Shown here piece after piece: positions 8,364-17,074 of a stretch of DNA of 64,000 bases (the first letter of the stretch is position 1; each line of letters opens with the position of its first letter). Both the position numbers and the translations under genes were made by a program. Source of the stretch: Microbacterium pumilum (GTDB lineage Bacteria > Actinomycetota > Actinomycetes > Actinomycetales > Microbacteriaceae); assembly GCF_039530225.1 (NCBI RefSeq), contig NZ_BAAAOH010000001.1, positions 2,356,001 to 2,420,000 of the forward strand, written 5' to 3'. Below the pieces are notes generated by a model. It was not told the DNA's origin. It searched no databases and worked only from the letters and a program-made list of their open reading frames with translations.

Positions 8364-9818
8364 ATGCCCGAGGCGACCGTGCTCGCCATCTCGACCGGTG
8401 TCCTGCGCGGGGTGAGCGACGGCGGCATCGACCGCTATCTCGGCATCCCGTATGCGGCGCCGCCGTTCGGCATGCACCGGTTCCATCCGCCGCAGGCTCC
8501 GGAGGCGTGGGACGGCGAACGGAACGCCACGCAGTTCGGGCCGACCGCGCCGCAGCTGCCCTACCAGCGCGGGATGGACAAGTACCTCGACACCGTCGAG
8601 GTGCCGGGGGACGACATCCTGACCGTGAACGTGTGGACCCCGGCGGACCGCGACCCCGACGCGAAACTGCCCGTGCTGGTCTTCGTCCACGGCGGGGCGC
8701 TGACCCGGGGATCTGCCGCCCTGCCGACGTACGACGGCGTGACCTTCGCCCGCCACGGGATCGTCGTCGTCACGGTGCAGTACCGGGTCGGCCAGGAGGG
8801 GTTCGCAGTGCTGGAGGATGTGCCGCAGAACCTCGGCGTGCTCGACCAGCAGGCCGCGCTGCGATGGGTGCGGCACGAGATCGGCGCGTTCGGCGGTGAC
8901 CCCGGCCGGGTCACCGTGATGGGGCACTCGGCGGGTGCCAACACGCTCAGCGCGCTGCTGGCCCTGCCTCATGCCGGCGAGCTCTTCGACCAGGCGATCC
9001 TGCAGAGCGGACCCCTGCAGGCGCAGCCGTCGAAGAGGGCAGGGCGTATGACGCGCGAGATCGCGAAGCGACTCGGAGTCGCCGCCACTCGAGCCGGGTT
9101 CGCCGCAGTCGCACCCCCGCGGCTGGCGGCGGAGCAGACGGCCTTGACCGCGGGCGGTTCGCCGCTCGGCCGGGGCCCCAGCGTGGCGCTCGCGATCGGC
9201 GGCGACGCGGTGCCCCAGAATCCGCTCGATGCGCTGGTCGCGGGTGCTTCGACGAGCATCCCCGTGCTCATCGGCTCGACGAGCGAGGAGTACCGGCTGT
9301 GGCTGGTGCCCTCTGGCGCCGTCGACCGGACACGCTGGTCGACCGTGACGCTCGCCCGCGTCGCGGCGCGGATTCCCCGGCGGATCGTGAGGGCGCACAG
9401 GGTGCGCCGACCTGATGCGACAGCCGGCGAGGTCATCGGCGAGATCATCTCGGACGTTCTGCTCCGTGGCCCCATCACCCGGTTCGCCGACAGCCGCGTC
9501 GGCGCGGAGGCGCCGACATACGTGTACGAGTTCCGCTGGCGCAGCCCGGTGGACCGACTCGGAGCCGCTCACGCGATGGAACTCGGGTTCGTCTTCGACC
9601 GACTCGACACGGCGGATGCGGTCGCCCTCGGTGGCCCCGACGCTCCCCAGGTCCTCGCCGATGCGATGCACCGGGCGTGGGTGTCGTTCATCGTGAACGG
9701 CGACCCGGGGTGGGAGCGGTGGTCGCCGCGGCGACCGGTGCAGGCCTTCGATGCCGACGGCGGTCACATCGACTTCGCTCCGCGTGCGGAGGAGCTCGCA
9801 GGTCTCCCCACGCGGTAG
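8364..9818 (+). CDS. Type-B carboxylesterase
   Basis: The 484-residue cytosolic enzyme is a carboxylesterase/para-nitrobenzyl-esterase family member. The oxyanion loop is FVHGGALTRGS, the nucleophile is Ser189 in GHSAGA, an acidic residue lies in the STSEEYRL segment, and the catalytic His is in AHAMELGFVF. Start choice: a strong AGGAGG ribosome-binding site at 8351-8356 precedes ATG 8364, and the family N terminus begins here; the longer frame back to 8298 lacks support. It hydrolyses carboxylic esters; the natural substrate is unknown. No signal peptide is seen. Confidence 0.87.
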   Translation: MPEATVLAISTGVLRGVSDGGIDRYLGIPYAAPPFGMHRFHPPQAPEAWDGERNATQFGPTAPQLPYQRGMDKYLDTVEVPGDDILTVNVWTPADRDPDAKLPVLVFVHGGALTRGSAALPTYDGVTFARHGIVVVTVQYRVGQEGFAVLEDVPQNLGVLDQQAALRWVRHEIGAFGGDPGRVTVMGHSAGANTLSALLALPHAGELFDQAILQSGPLQAQPSKRAGRMTREIAKRLGVAATRAGFAAVAPPRLAAEQTALTAGGSPLGRGPSVALAIGGDAVPQNPLDALVAGASTSIPVLIGSTSEEYRLWLVPSGAVDRTRWSTVTLARVAARIPRRIVRAHRVRRPDATAGEVIGEIISDVLLRGPITRFADSRVGAEAPTYVYEFRWRSPVDRLGAAHAMELGFVFDRLDTADAVALGGPDAPQVLADAMHRAWVSFIVNGDPGWERWSPRRPVQAFDADGGHIDFAPRAEELAGLPTR

Positions 9819-9831
9819 TGTCGTGCGCGCA

Positions 9832-10713
9832 ATGACTTCGATCGACGATGCGCTCGCTCAGGATCGGGCGATCCCCGACGTGGACTGGCACGTCTTTCCT
9901 CCCGCAACCGAACACGATGTGTTCCCGGCACCCAGCGGCGGTCTGGCGCGCGCCAGACTCGGCGACCCCGATGCGCCCCGGGTCGTGCTGGTCTCAGGTG
10001 TCGCGGGGTCGAAGGAGGACTTCATCCTCCTGTTCCCGCTGTTCGCCGCGGCCGGCTATCGCGTCGAGTCGTTCGACATCGCGGGGCACTACGGCTCGGT
10101 GGATTCCGGCCCGCAGCACTTCGACCCGCCCCGCGAGCACTACGACTACCGCCTCTTCATCGACGACCTCATCGCGATCCTCGAGGACGGTCGAACCCCG
10201 GCCCACGTCCTGGGCTACAGCTTCGCCGGCCTCGTCGCGGAACTGGCGATGATCGAGCGTCCAGACCTGTTCGCCAGCCTGACGCTCATGGCCGCTCCGC
10301 CGGCGACCGGCCAGGTGTTCCGGGGCGTCAAGCACATCGGTCCGATCTCCGACATGCCACCGCATCGAGCTGCCGGGCTCATCCTGTGGGGCATCCGCTA
10401 CAACCTCAACCGCACGCCGCCGATGCGGATCGCGTTCGTCAGGGAGCGGATGGCGGTCACAGGTCGCGCCGTCATCGACGACATCGTGGGGCTCATGATG
10501 ACGATGCCGGATGTCGCCGACGAGGTCGCCGCGGTCGACATCCCGAAGCTCATCGCCGTCGGTGAGGCGGACCTGTGGCCCGAGGCCCAGCACCGCGAGT
10601 ACGCCGAGCGGATCGGAGCCCGCATCGCGGTATATCCGACCGGCCACGCGCCCTGCGAGACCGCACCCCACCAGCTCGTGCGCGACATGCTGCAGGTCTT
10701 CGCCTCGGGCTGA
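9832..10713 (+). CDS. Alpha/beta hydrolase
   Basis: This 293-residue protein has an alpha/beta-hydrolase core. The oxyanion region is VSGVAGSKEDF, the nucleophile Ser130 sits in the elbow GYSFAG, and a late His lies in the PTGHAPCE segment. An Asp in the GEADLWPEA loop completes a likely triad. It starts 14 bp after the carboxylesterase stop and is probably cotranscribed. No specific substrate can be given. Confidence 0.78.
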   Translation: MTSIDDALAQDRAIPDVDWHVFPPATEHDVFPAPSGGLARARLGDPDAPRVVLVSGVAGSKEDFILLFPLFAAAGYRVESFDIAGHYGSVDSGPQHFDPPREHYDYRLFIDDLIAILEDGRTPAHVLGYSFAGLVAELAMIERPDLFASLTLMAAPPATGQVFRGVKHIGPISDMPPHRAAGLILWGIRYNLNRTPPMRIAFVRERMAVTGRAVIDDIVGLMMTMPDVADEVAAVDIPKLIAVGEADLWPEAQHREYAERIGARIAVYPTGHAPCETAPHQLVRDMLQVFASG

Positions 10714-10793
10714 GCCGGGGCATCCGTGCCGCTCAGGGGTGTAGCGTCGGGGTTCCGGGGAGGCTCCTGCCCGGCGCAGGGAACGAGGCCGAT

Positions 10794-11945
10794 ATGACCG
10801 ATGCTGGAGCGACTCTGGGTGTGATCGGCACCTCGCGCAAACCGGACGAGCGGCGGGTTCCGATCCATCCCGGCCACTTCGAGCGGCTTCCCGATGAGCT
10901 ACGCAGTCGAGTACTCGTGGAGGAGGGGTACGGCGACCGATTCGGCGTCGCCGATCTCGAACTCCTGCCCTTCGTCGGAGGCTTCGCTTCGCGGGGCGAG
11001 GTCATGGCGACATCCGATGTGGTGCTGCTTCCCAAGCCTCAGCTCGAGGATGTGGGGCAGCTCCGCGACGGCCAGGTGCTCTGGGGCTGGCCGCATCTGG
11101 TGCAGGACGGCCGGATGACGCAGCTCGCCATCGACAAGCGCCTGACGGTCATCGCGTTCGAGGCGATGAACCACTGGGGTCAGGACGGCGCCTTCGGCCT
11201 GCACGTGTTCCACATGAACAACGAGCTCGCGGGCTACTGCTCGGTACTGCACGCGCTCCAGCTCTGCGGCTCGACAGGGGACTACGGCCGCCGACTCACT
11301 GCGGTCGTGATCGGCTTCGGTGCGACCGCGCGCGGAGCCGTCACCGCGCTCCGAGCGCACGGGGTGCATGACGTGCGCGTGCTGACCAATCGGCGGACGG
11401 CATCGGTCGCGGCACCCATCCACGCGGCGCACATCATCCAGTTCGAGCCCGACGACGAGGGAATCTTCAGCGAGGTCATCACCGACGACGGTCGCGTGCC
11501 GCTCGCGCCGTTCCTGGCCGAGAGCGACATCGTCGTCAATTGCACGCTGCAGGATCCGAACCGGCCGCTGATCTACCTGCGCGAGAACGATCTCGGCGCC
11601 CTCCGGCCCGGCAGTCTCATCATCGACGTCTCGTGCGACGAGGGAATGGGCTTCGAGTGGGCCAAGCCCACGTCCTTCGCGGATCCGATGTTCACGGTCG
11701 GAGACACGATCAATTACTACGCGGTCGACCACAGCCCCTCCTACCTGTGGAACTCGGCCAGCTGGGAGATCAGCGAGGCGCTGCTCGGCTTCATCCCGAT
11801 CGTCATGGGCGGAACCGAGGCGTGGTCTCAGGATGAGACGATCCGCCGGGCGACGGAGGTCGCCGGCGGCGTCGTCCTCAATCCCGCGATCCTCGAGTTC
11901 CAGTCACGTGGTTCGGCATTCCCCCATCCGGTCGGAATATCCTGA
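10794..11945 (+). CDS. N5-(carboxyethyl)ornithine synthase / alanine-dehydrogenase-like protein
   Basis: The 383-residue protein belongs to the alanine dehydrogenase/PNT-like superfamily. The N terminus has the diagnostic RKPDERRVPIHP motif, and a Rossmann segment with the dinucleotide-binding pattern VIGFGATARGAV starts near residue 170. Similar actinobacterial proteins are annotated N5-(carboxyethyl)ornithine synthase, an NADPH-dependent enzyme joining pyruvate to the ornithine side chain, but assay evidence is limited to few members. Saccharopine-dehydrogenase-like or opine-type activity is an alternative. ATG at 10794 matches the family start. It is separate from the hydrolase upstream by 80 bp. 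Confidence 0.7.
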   Translation: MTDAGATLGVIGTSRKPDERRVPIHPGHFERLPDELRSRVLVEEGYGDRFGVADLELLPFVGGFASRGEVMATSDVVLLPKPQLEDVGQLRDGQVLWGWPHLVQDGRMTQLAIDKRLTVIAFEAMNHWGQDGAFGLHVFHMNNELAGYCSVLHALQLCGSTGDYGRRLTAVVIGFGATARGAVTALRAHGVHDVRVLTNRRTASVAAPIHAAHIIQFEPDDEGIFSEVITDDGRVPLAPFLAESDIVVNCTLQDPNRPLIYLRENDLGALRPGSLIIDVSCDEGMGFEWAKPTSFADPMFTVGDTINYYAVDHSPSYLWNSASWEISEALLGFIPIVMGGTEAWSQDETIRRATEVAGGVVLNPAILEFQSRGSAFPHPVGIS

Positions 11946-11957
11946 CGCATGCCGCGT

Positions 11958-11980
11958 TGCATGAGATACATTCACATGCA
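11958..11980. promoter_or_regulatory. Inverted repeat in promoter of LLM monooxygenase operon
   Basis: TGCATG (11958-11963) and CATGCA (11975-11980) form a 6-bp inverted repeat with an 11-nt spacer, immediately before the operon's ribosome-binding site (GAGGAG at 11991-11996). The spacing of about 17 nt between centres suits a dimeric repressor. The regulator is not identified in the window. Confidence 0.35.
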
Positions 11981-12001
11981 TAGAAAACGCGAGGAGCGAT
12001 C

Positions 12002-13246
12002 GTGAACGACATCACACCCCAGATGCAGTTCGGCATCTTCACGGTGAGCGACATCACCGAGGACCCGACGACCGGAATCACGCCGAGCGAGAACGAGCGG
12101 ATCCGCAGCACCCTCGCGATCGCGAAGCACGCCGAGGATGTCGGTCTCGACGTCTTCGCGCTGGGCGAGCACCACAACCCGCCGTTCTGGTCGTCGTCAC
12201 CCACCACGACCCTCGCCTACATCGCCGCCCAGACCGAGCACCTCATCCTCTCGACAGCGACCACGCTGATCACGACCAACGACCCGGTGAAGATCGCGGA
12301 GGACTTCGCGATGCTCCAGCACGTGTCGGGCGGGCGCGTCGACCTCATGCTCGGCCGCGGCAACACCGGCCCGGTCTACCCGTGGTTCGGCAAGGACATC
12401 CGCCAGGGTCTGCCCCTCGCGATCGAGAACTACAACCTGCTGCACCGCCTGTGGCGAGAGGATGTCGTCGACTGGGAGGGCCAGTTCCGCACGCCCCTTC
12501 AGGGCTTCACGTCGACCCCGCGTCCGCTGGACGGCGTGGCCCCGTTCGTCTGGCACGGCTCGATCCGCACCCCTGAGATCGCCGAGCAGGCCGCCTACTA
12601 CGGCGACGGATTCTTCGCGAACAACATCTTCTGGCCCAAGGAGCACTACCAGCGCCTGATCGCCCTCTACCGTCAGCGCTACGCCCACTACGGGCACGGC
12701 ACGCCGGAACAGGCGATCGTCGGCCTCGGCGGCCAGGTGTTCATGTCTGCCAAATCGCAGGATGCCGTCCGCGAGTTCCGGCCTTACTTCGACAACGCCC
12801 CGGTCTACGGACACGGTCCGTCGCTCGAGGACTTCAGCGAGATGACTCCCCTCACGGTCGGGTCTCCGCAGCAGGTCATCGACCGGTACGCCGGTATGCG
12901 CGAGCACTATGGCGACTACCAGCGCCAGCTGTTCCTCATGGACCACGCGGGTCTGCCGCTGAAGACCGTGCTCGAGCAGCTCGACATCCTGGGTGGCGAG
13001 GTCGTTCCCGTGCTGCGCAAGGAGCTCGCGAAGGACCGTCCCGCCGACGTGCCGGATGCCCCGACGCATGCTGGTCTCGTGGCGGCGGCGTACGGCGGCG
13101 AGGCGCCCCGGCAGGCCGTCCCTGGCGCGAACCGCGGCGACAACCTCGTCGGCGAATCGCCCTACCGCGACAGCGAGTCTCAGCTGCTGAGCGCGTCGAA
13201 GCAGGGATCGGCGTTCGGTTCGGCCGCGACTCGGACAGGGGCCTGA
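12002..13246 (+). CDS. LLM-class flavin-dependent monooxygenase, CE1758 type
   Basis: The 414-residue protein is a bacterial-luciferase-like (LLM) TIM-barrel oxidoreductase. Characteristic segments are the N-terminal FGIFTVSD strand, ALGEHHNPP around residue 55, and GRVDLMLGRGNTGPVYPW around 110. It uses reduced FMN supplied by a partner. The gene directly downstream encodes that kind of FMN reductase, and such two-gene units are described in actinobacteria as the CE1758/CE1759 LLM duo. The substrate is unknown. GTG start at 12002 follows GAGGAG. The C-terminal 70 residues are Ala/Gly-rich and probably disordered. Confidence 0.88.
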   Translation: MNDITPQMQFGIFTVSDITEDPTTGITPSENERIRSTLAIAKHAEDVGLDVFALGEHHNPPFWSSSPTTTLAYIAAQTEHLILSTATTLITTNDPVKIAEDFAMLQHVSGGRVDLMLGRGNTGPVYPWFGKDIRQGLPLAIENYNLLHRLWREDVVDWEGQFRTPLQGFTSTPRPLDGVAPFVWHGSIRTPEIAEQAAYYGDGFFANNIFWPKEHYQRLIALYRQRYAHYGHGTPEQAIVGLGGQVFMSAKSQDAVREFRPYFDNAPVYGHGPSLEDFSEMTPLTVGSPQQVIDRYAGMREHYGDYQRQLFLMDHAGLPLKTVLEQLDILGGEVVPVLRKELAKDRPADVPDAPTHAGLVAAAYGGEAPRQAVPGANRGDNLVGESPYRDSESQLLSASKQGSAFGSAATRTGA

Positions 13247-13247
13247 G

Positions 13248-13925
13248 ATGACCGACACTCCTGACTTCAGCGCCGAGAGTGGCCAGACCCGGCGGATCGC
13301 CGTGATCTCGGCCGGGCTGTCCAACCCGTCGTCGACTCGGATGCTCGCCGACCGGCTCTCATCCGCAAGTGCCCGACAGCTGCTCGAGCGCGGCATCCGC
13401 ACCGAGGTCGACGTGTTCGAGCTGCGGGACTATGCGCACGACATCACGAACCATCTGCTGACCGGCTTCGCGCCGCCGGCGCTCGAGTCGATGATCGACG
13501 CGGTCACTTCGGCCGACGCCGTCATCGCCGTGACGCCGATCTTCTCGACGAGCTACTCGGGGCTCTTCAAGTCGTTCATCGACGTGCTGGACCCCGACGC
13601 GCTGACCGGCAAGCCCGTGCTCATCGGCGCGAATGCCGGCACAGCTCGGCATTCGCTCGCGATCGACTACGCGATCCGCCCGCTGTTCACGTACCTGCAC
13701 GCCGAGCCGGTTGCGACCGGCGTCTTCGCGGCGTCGAGCGACTGGGGAGGATCGGCCGACCAGGTCGCGCCCCTGGGCGAGCGGATCGACCGCGGCGCGC
13801 GTGAACTCGCCGAGGCGATCGCCCGCAGGGAGCCCGCGAAGAGCACCGACCCGTTCGACCCCGCCAACTACCTCGGCGAGGGTCGCTCGTTCGGCCACCT
13901 GCTCGGCGGTCTCGCGGGGGAATGA
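13248..13925 (+). CDS. LLM-partner FMN reductase, CE1759 type
   Basis: The 225-residue NADPH-dependent FMN reductase has the flavodoxin-like fold of the SsuE/MsuE group: an N-terminal SAGLSNPSSTR phosphate loop, and TPIFSTSYSGLFKSFID, the usual FMN-contact region. It begins one base after the stop of the monooxygenase gene, so the two are cotranscribed and the reductase most likely supplies FMNH2 to that enzyme. Confidence 0.88.
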   Translation: MTDTPDFSAESGQTRRIAVISAGLSNPSSTRMLADRLSSASARQLLERGIRTEVDVFELRDYAHDITNHLLTGFAPPALESMIDAVTSADAVIAVTPIFSTSYSGLFKSFIDVLDPDALTGKPVLIGANAGTARHSLAIDYAIRPLFTYLHAEPVATGVFAASSDWGGSADQVAPLGERIDRGARELAEAIARREPAKSTDPFDPANYLGEGRSFGHLLGGLAGE

Positions 13926-13959
13926 CGCGATGGCGAGTTGGTGACCGGGTTTCAGAAAC

Positions 13960-14739
13960 TCAGTCACTCTCTGACGCGGGATAGAGGAACACCTCTACCG
14001 AATCACCGCGATAGCGGAATCGGATGACGCTTCCGTCGGGGAGACCTTCCGAGAGGTCATCCGCGGAGGTGCCGTCCACGCTGATGTCTGCGAACAGATC
14101 CACGCCGGGTGGCACGCAGTTGGCTCCGTCGACGCCACTCGGACGGTAGATGATCATGAAGCAGTGAAAGCCCTGCTTGTCGACGAGGAACCATGGTTCG
14201 ACTCCCCGATAGGACTGGTAGCCGCGGACGGTGGAGGGGTCGGCATCCGCTCCGAGGAAGTCCAGCATCGACAGCACCACAGCGTCGTCCGCCGGGTCGT
14301 CGATGGGTTGCAATGTGGCATCTGGGTGCGGTCCGACAAGCCAAGCCATCGTGTACACGAGGGTGACGATGACGACGAGTGCACCGGCCACCACCGAGCC
14401 GAGACCGCCCCTGGTCGCAGTGAGGCGATCGCGAAGCGACTGTGGCGGGCTCTCGCTCGACGCCACGACAGCCGCGACGCCGGATGCGTGGGCCGGCTTG
14501 TCAGGGCCGATCTCTGTCTCGACACAGTCAGAGACCTTCTGTGCATAGGCGACCGCAGCTGCGCCGCTCTCTGTCACGGTTCCGCCGGTGGGGCTCGCGA
14601 TGTGTGCCGCCGCCTCCAGCTCACTCAGTCTCGCCAGCGCAGTGGGGTCGGCCTGGATATCGGGATGCGGACCGTATGCCCTCGCGCGGAGGTCGTCCAG
14701 TTCGCGCCCAGCATCCGACGGCGTCGACCACACGTCCAT
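13960..14739 (-). CDS. Single-pass membrane protein of unknown function, paralogue B
   Basis: Not recognised as a named family. The 259-residue protein has a cytoplasmic N terminus with the sequence RAYGPHPDI near 22-30 followed by a heptad-like segment ending LSELEAA. One transmembrane helix follows at about 112-135 (VVAGALVVIVTLVYTMAWL), then an extracytoplasmic domain with two Cys about 25 residues apart that could pair. It is clearly a duplicate of the upstream gene: same N-terminal motif, same single helix followed by PHPDATL (PRPDATL in the other), same Cys pair and C-terminal FRYRGDSVEVFLYP strand. Its ATG shares one base with the upstream stop (TGATG), so the two are coupled. Confidence 0.75.
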   Translation of the reverse strand: MDVWSTPSDAGRELDDLRARAYGPHPDIQADPTALARLSELEAAAHIASPTGGTVTESGAAAVAYAQKVSDCVETEIGPDKPAHASGVAAVVASSESPPQSLRDRLTATRGGLGSVVAGALVVIVTLVYTMAWLVGPHPDATLQPIDDPADDAVVLSMLDFLGADADPSTVRGYQSYRGVEPWFLVDKQGFHCFMIIYRPSGVDGANCVPPGVDLFADISVDGTSADDLSEGLPDGSVIRFRYRGDSVEVFLYPASESD

Positions 14740-15614
14740 CAGTCAGCCCCCGGCATGAGGTAGACGTACGCATCGACCCTGTCGTCGCGATATATGAACC
14801 GGACGATGCCTTCGCGTCGGAGCCCGTCGAAGTCGTCGCCGAACGATGCGATGTCCATGATGAGCTCTGCCGCGGCGGGAACGCAGCGCGCCTCTGAGAC
14901 AGTGTCGTTCGCTCTGTTCACGGCGATGAGACACGGCGAGTCGAACGCGTCCGTTCCGGACCAGATCTCGAGGCCAAGAAACGACCCGTAGGCACGGAGG
15001 TGTGCGGCGTCGATCTCGAGCCAGGGCGTATCCTGCGCAACCAGTCCGAGGACCTGGGTGTCGGCCCGCGCTGCGGTCCGGTGCAGCGTCGCGTCGGGGC
15101 GCGGGGCGGCTACGAAGAGCGCCGTCGCGACGACCGAGACGACGATGAGTGCGCTGGCCGCCCACGCGAAGCGACTCCGCGACGTCGCGGTCGCGCGTTG
15201 CCAGATCGACCGGATCCGGCTGTTCTTCACCGGGGCCGAGGGCACGGCATCGGTGTGTCGCGGCGGCTCCGTAGCCACACGATGTGGTGCGGCGGGAGTG
15301 TCGGCGATGGTGATCGTCAGCGGGACACTCGCACTGGCCGCGCTCTCAGTCATGGACGAGTACCCCCAATGACTTCCGGGGTCGGTGCTGTGCGCGGCCT
15401 CGAGTTCGCGCAGCCGGACGAGAGCGGCAGGATCGACATCTATGTCGGGATCCGGACCGTACGCTCTCTCGCGCAGTTCACTCAACTCGCGGTCGGCGTC
15501 CGAGCGGTGCGTGGAGCCGTCCACGGCTGAACCGTACACCCGTGAGGGTGAAGGGTCTACGGACCCGTCAGTGGTCGGCGGGTCGGCCGGACGAGTTCGC
15601 TCGGATTGAGTCAT
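14739..15614 (-). CDS. Single-pass membrane protein of unknown function, paralogue A
   Basis: This 291-residue protein is the first gene of the tandem pair. It has a hydrophilic N terminus of about 45 residues, the RERAYGPDPDI motif and LRELEAA helix shared with paralogue B, a Pro/Thr-rich linker, one transmembrane helix near 145-168, PRPDATL, and an outer domain of about 115 residues with a Cys pair. The extracytoplasmic domain and the DAYVYL end strand mirror FLYP in paralogue B. No enzyme motif is seen. The layout suggests a membrane-anchored sensor or envelope protein, but this is a guess. It is divergent from the DUF222 gene. Confidence 0.75.
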   Translation of the reverse strand: MTQSERTRPADPPTTDGSVDPSPSRVYGSAVDGSTHRSDADRELSELRERAYGPDPDIDVDPAALVRLRELEAAHSTDPGSHWGYSSMTESAASASVPLTITIADTPAAPHRVATEPPRHTDAVPSAPVKNSRIRSIWQRATATSRSRFAWAASALIVVSVVATALFVAAPRPDATLHRTAARADTQVLGLVAQDTPWLEIDAAHLRAYGSFLGLEIWSGTDAFDSPCLIAVNRANDTVSEARCVPAAAELIMDIASFGDDFDGLRREGIVRFIYRDDRVDAYVYLMPGAD

Positions 15615-15664
15615 CCGAGCGAAGTCTCCGGGCTCGACAGCTTGCGCTTCTAGAACACATCTAC

Positions 15665-15670
15665 TAAACT
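15665..15670 (+). promoter_or_regulatory. Leaderless promoter -10 of the DUF222/HNH gene
   Basis: TAAACT, followed by a 6-nt gap and then the GTG start codon at 15677, with no ribosome-binding site. This is the typical actinobacterial leaderless layout. Confidence 0.55.
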
Positions 15671-15676
15671 AGTTCC

Positions 15677-16990
15677 GTGGACGTTCCCTCGTCTTTCGAA
15701 TCATTCGACCCAGAGGAGTCGGATGATTGGGGGTGGGATGTTGACGCGATGCCGGTACCGGACGTCGTGGACCTGGTGGTCGAAGCCGCGACGATGGAAG
15801 CGGTGTTCGCCGCGCAGCGGCTGACTCGTATCGACGCGATGCGGCGTGAGCTGCTCCGCGAGGCCGAGGGCCGCGGAGCGGGCGTGACCGACATCGTGGA
15901 GCGGTCGATCCGGTTGGAGCTCGCGGCGGCCATGCGCGTGACCGAGTACTCAGCGGGCCGCATGATCGCGCACGCCGAGGCCGTGGTGCACCGCTACCCG
16001 GCCGCACTCGACTCCCTCGGCGGTGGTCGGATCACGCCGAAGCACGCCGAGCTGCTGGTGGATGCGCTGGACCAGTTGCCGTCCGACGTTCGCGCCGACG
16101 TCGTGACGCGAGCCGTCGAGCTCGCGGAGTCGGAGCCGGTGGGAACGTTCCGCCGCGGTCTGCAGGCCCTCGTCGAAAGGGCGCAGGCCGCGACCATCGA
16201 AGAGCGGTGGGATGCCGCTGTCCGAACTCGCCGGGTCGTCGTCGAACGCGGCCAGGACGGCATGGGTCTGCTGCAGGTGTACGCCCCGGTCGTCGAGCTC
16301 CACGCGATCTTCGGCCGGGCGACGGCGATGGCCAGGGCGATCGTCGGTCGCGCGGGCGAGACGCGGACGACGGATCAGGTGCGCGCCGACATCGTGTGCG
16401 ACCTGCTGATCGACGGGAGGACGGACTCGGTGCCCGCGGAGGCGCGCAGCATCCGCGCGTCCGTGGTCGTGACCGTGCCGGTGATGTCGCTGCTCGATGA
16501 CGACGCTGCGATGGCGTCGGATCTGCCGGTCGTCGAGGGCGTCGGCCCGATTCCCGCGTCTCGTGCCCGCATTCTGTGCGGGGGTGACGCGTTGTGGATG
16601 CGGGTGCTGACCCACCCGGAGACCGGAATGGTGCTCTCCGTGGGGCGCGAGCAGTATCGACCGCCGGCCCCATTGCGAAAGCTGACGAAGTGGCGGGCCG
16701 ACAGGTGCATGGGTCCCGGATGCGGCATGCCGGCATCCCGCTGCGAGATCGATCATCAGGTCGCCTGGGAGATCGGCGGCGAGACGTCGCTCGAGAACCA
16801 CGCGCCCTTCTGCAAGGGGCACCACATCGTGAAGCATCACGGTGGTTGGGCCGTTCGGCAGATCGAGGACAGCGGCGGCGCCATCGAGTGGACCTCGCCC
16901 AGCGGTCGACGCTATGTCGTCGAGCCCGAGAGACGGGTCCCGGTGTTCCGCGTCGACCCGGAGCGCGGCAGAGAATCCGCACCGTTCTAG
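15677..16990 (+). CDS. DUF222 protein with C-terminal HNH endonuclease domain
   Basis: The 437-residue protein has the DUF222 (13E12-repeat) helical region over about 30-330 and an HNH nuclease domain at about 340-400. The HNH domain shows two zinc-knuckle Cys (CMGPGC, near 344), the EIDHQV motif with the catalytic His, Asn in SLENHAPFC, and the final KGHH. These genes are multicopy in actinobacteria and often linked to mobile DNA; the target is unknown. All HNH residues are present, so it is probably active. GTG start at 15677 is leaderless. A weak hairpin (17006-17023) follows. Confidence 0.85.
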   Translation: MDVPSSFESFDPEESDDWGWDVDAMPVPDVVDLVVEAATMEAVFAAQRLTRIDAMRRELLREAEGRGAGVTDIVERSIRLELAAAMRVTEYSAGRMIAHAEAVVHRYPAALDSLGGGRITPKHAELLVDALDQLPSDVRADVVTRAVELAESEPVGTFRRGLQALVERAQAATIEERWDAAVRTRRVVVERGQDGMGLLQVYAPVVELHAIFGRATAMARAIVGRAGETRTTDQVRADIVCDLLIDGRTDSVPAEARSIRASVVVTVPVMSLLDDDAAMASDLPVVEGVGPIPASRARILCGGDALWMRVLTHPETGMVLSVGREQYRPPAPLRKLTKWRADRCMGPGCGMPASRCEIDHQVAWEIGGETSLENHAPFCKGHHIVKHHGGWAVRQIEDSGGAIEWTSPSGRRYVVEPERRVPVFRVDPERGRESAPF

Positions 16991-17005
16991 GAAGTGATTC
17001 GCTGA

Positions 17006-17023
17006 ACCGGCGCACTCGCCGGT
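17006..17023 (+). terminator. Short hairpin after the DUF222 gene
   Basis: ACCGGCG and CGCCGGT form a 7-bp stem with a 4-nt loop, 16 nt after the stop. There is no T tract, so it is only a weak candidate terminator. Confidence 0.35.
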
Positions 17024-17074
17024 CAGGCGTAGAGCCGCTCGCCCTAGTGATCGAACGACGCCGCCGCGCCGTCT

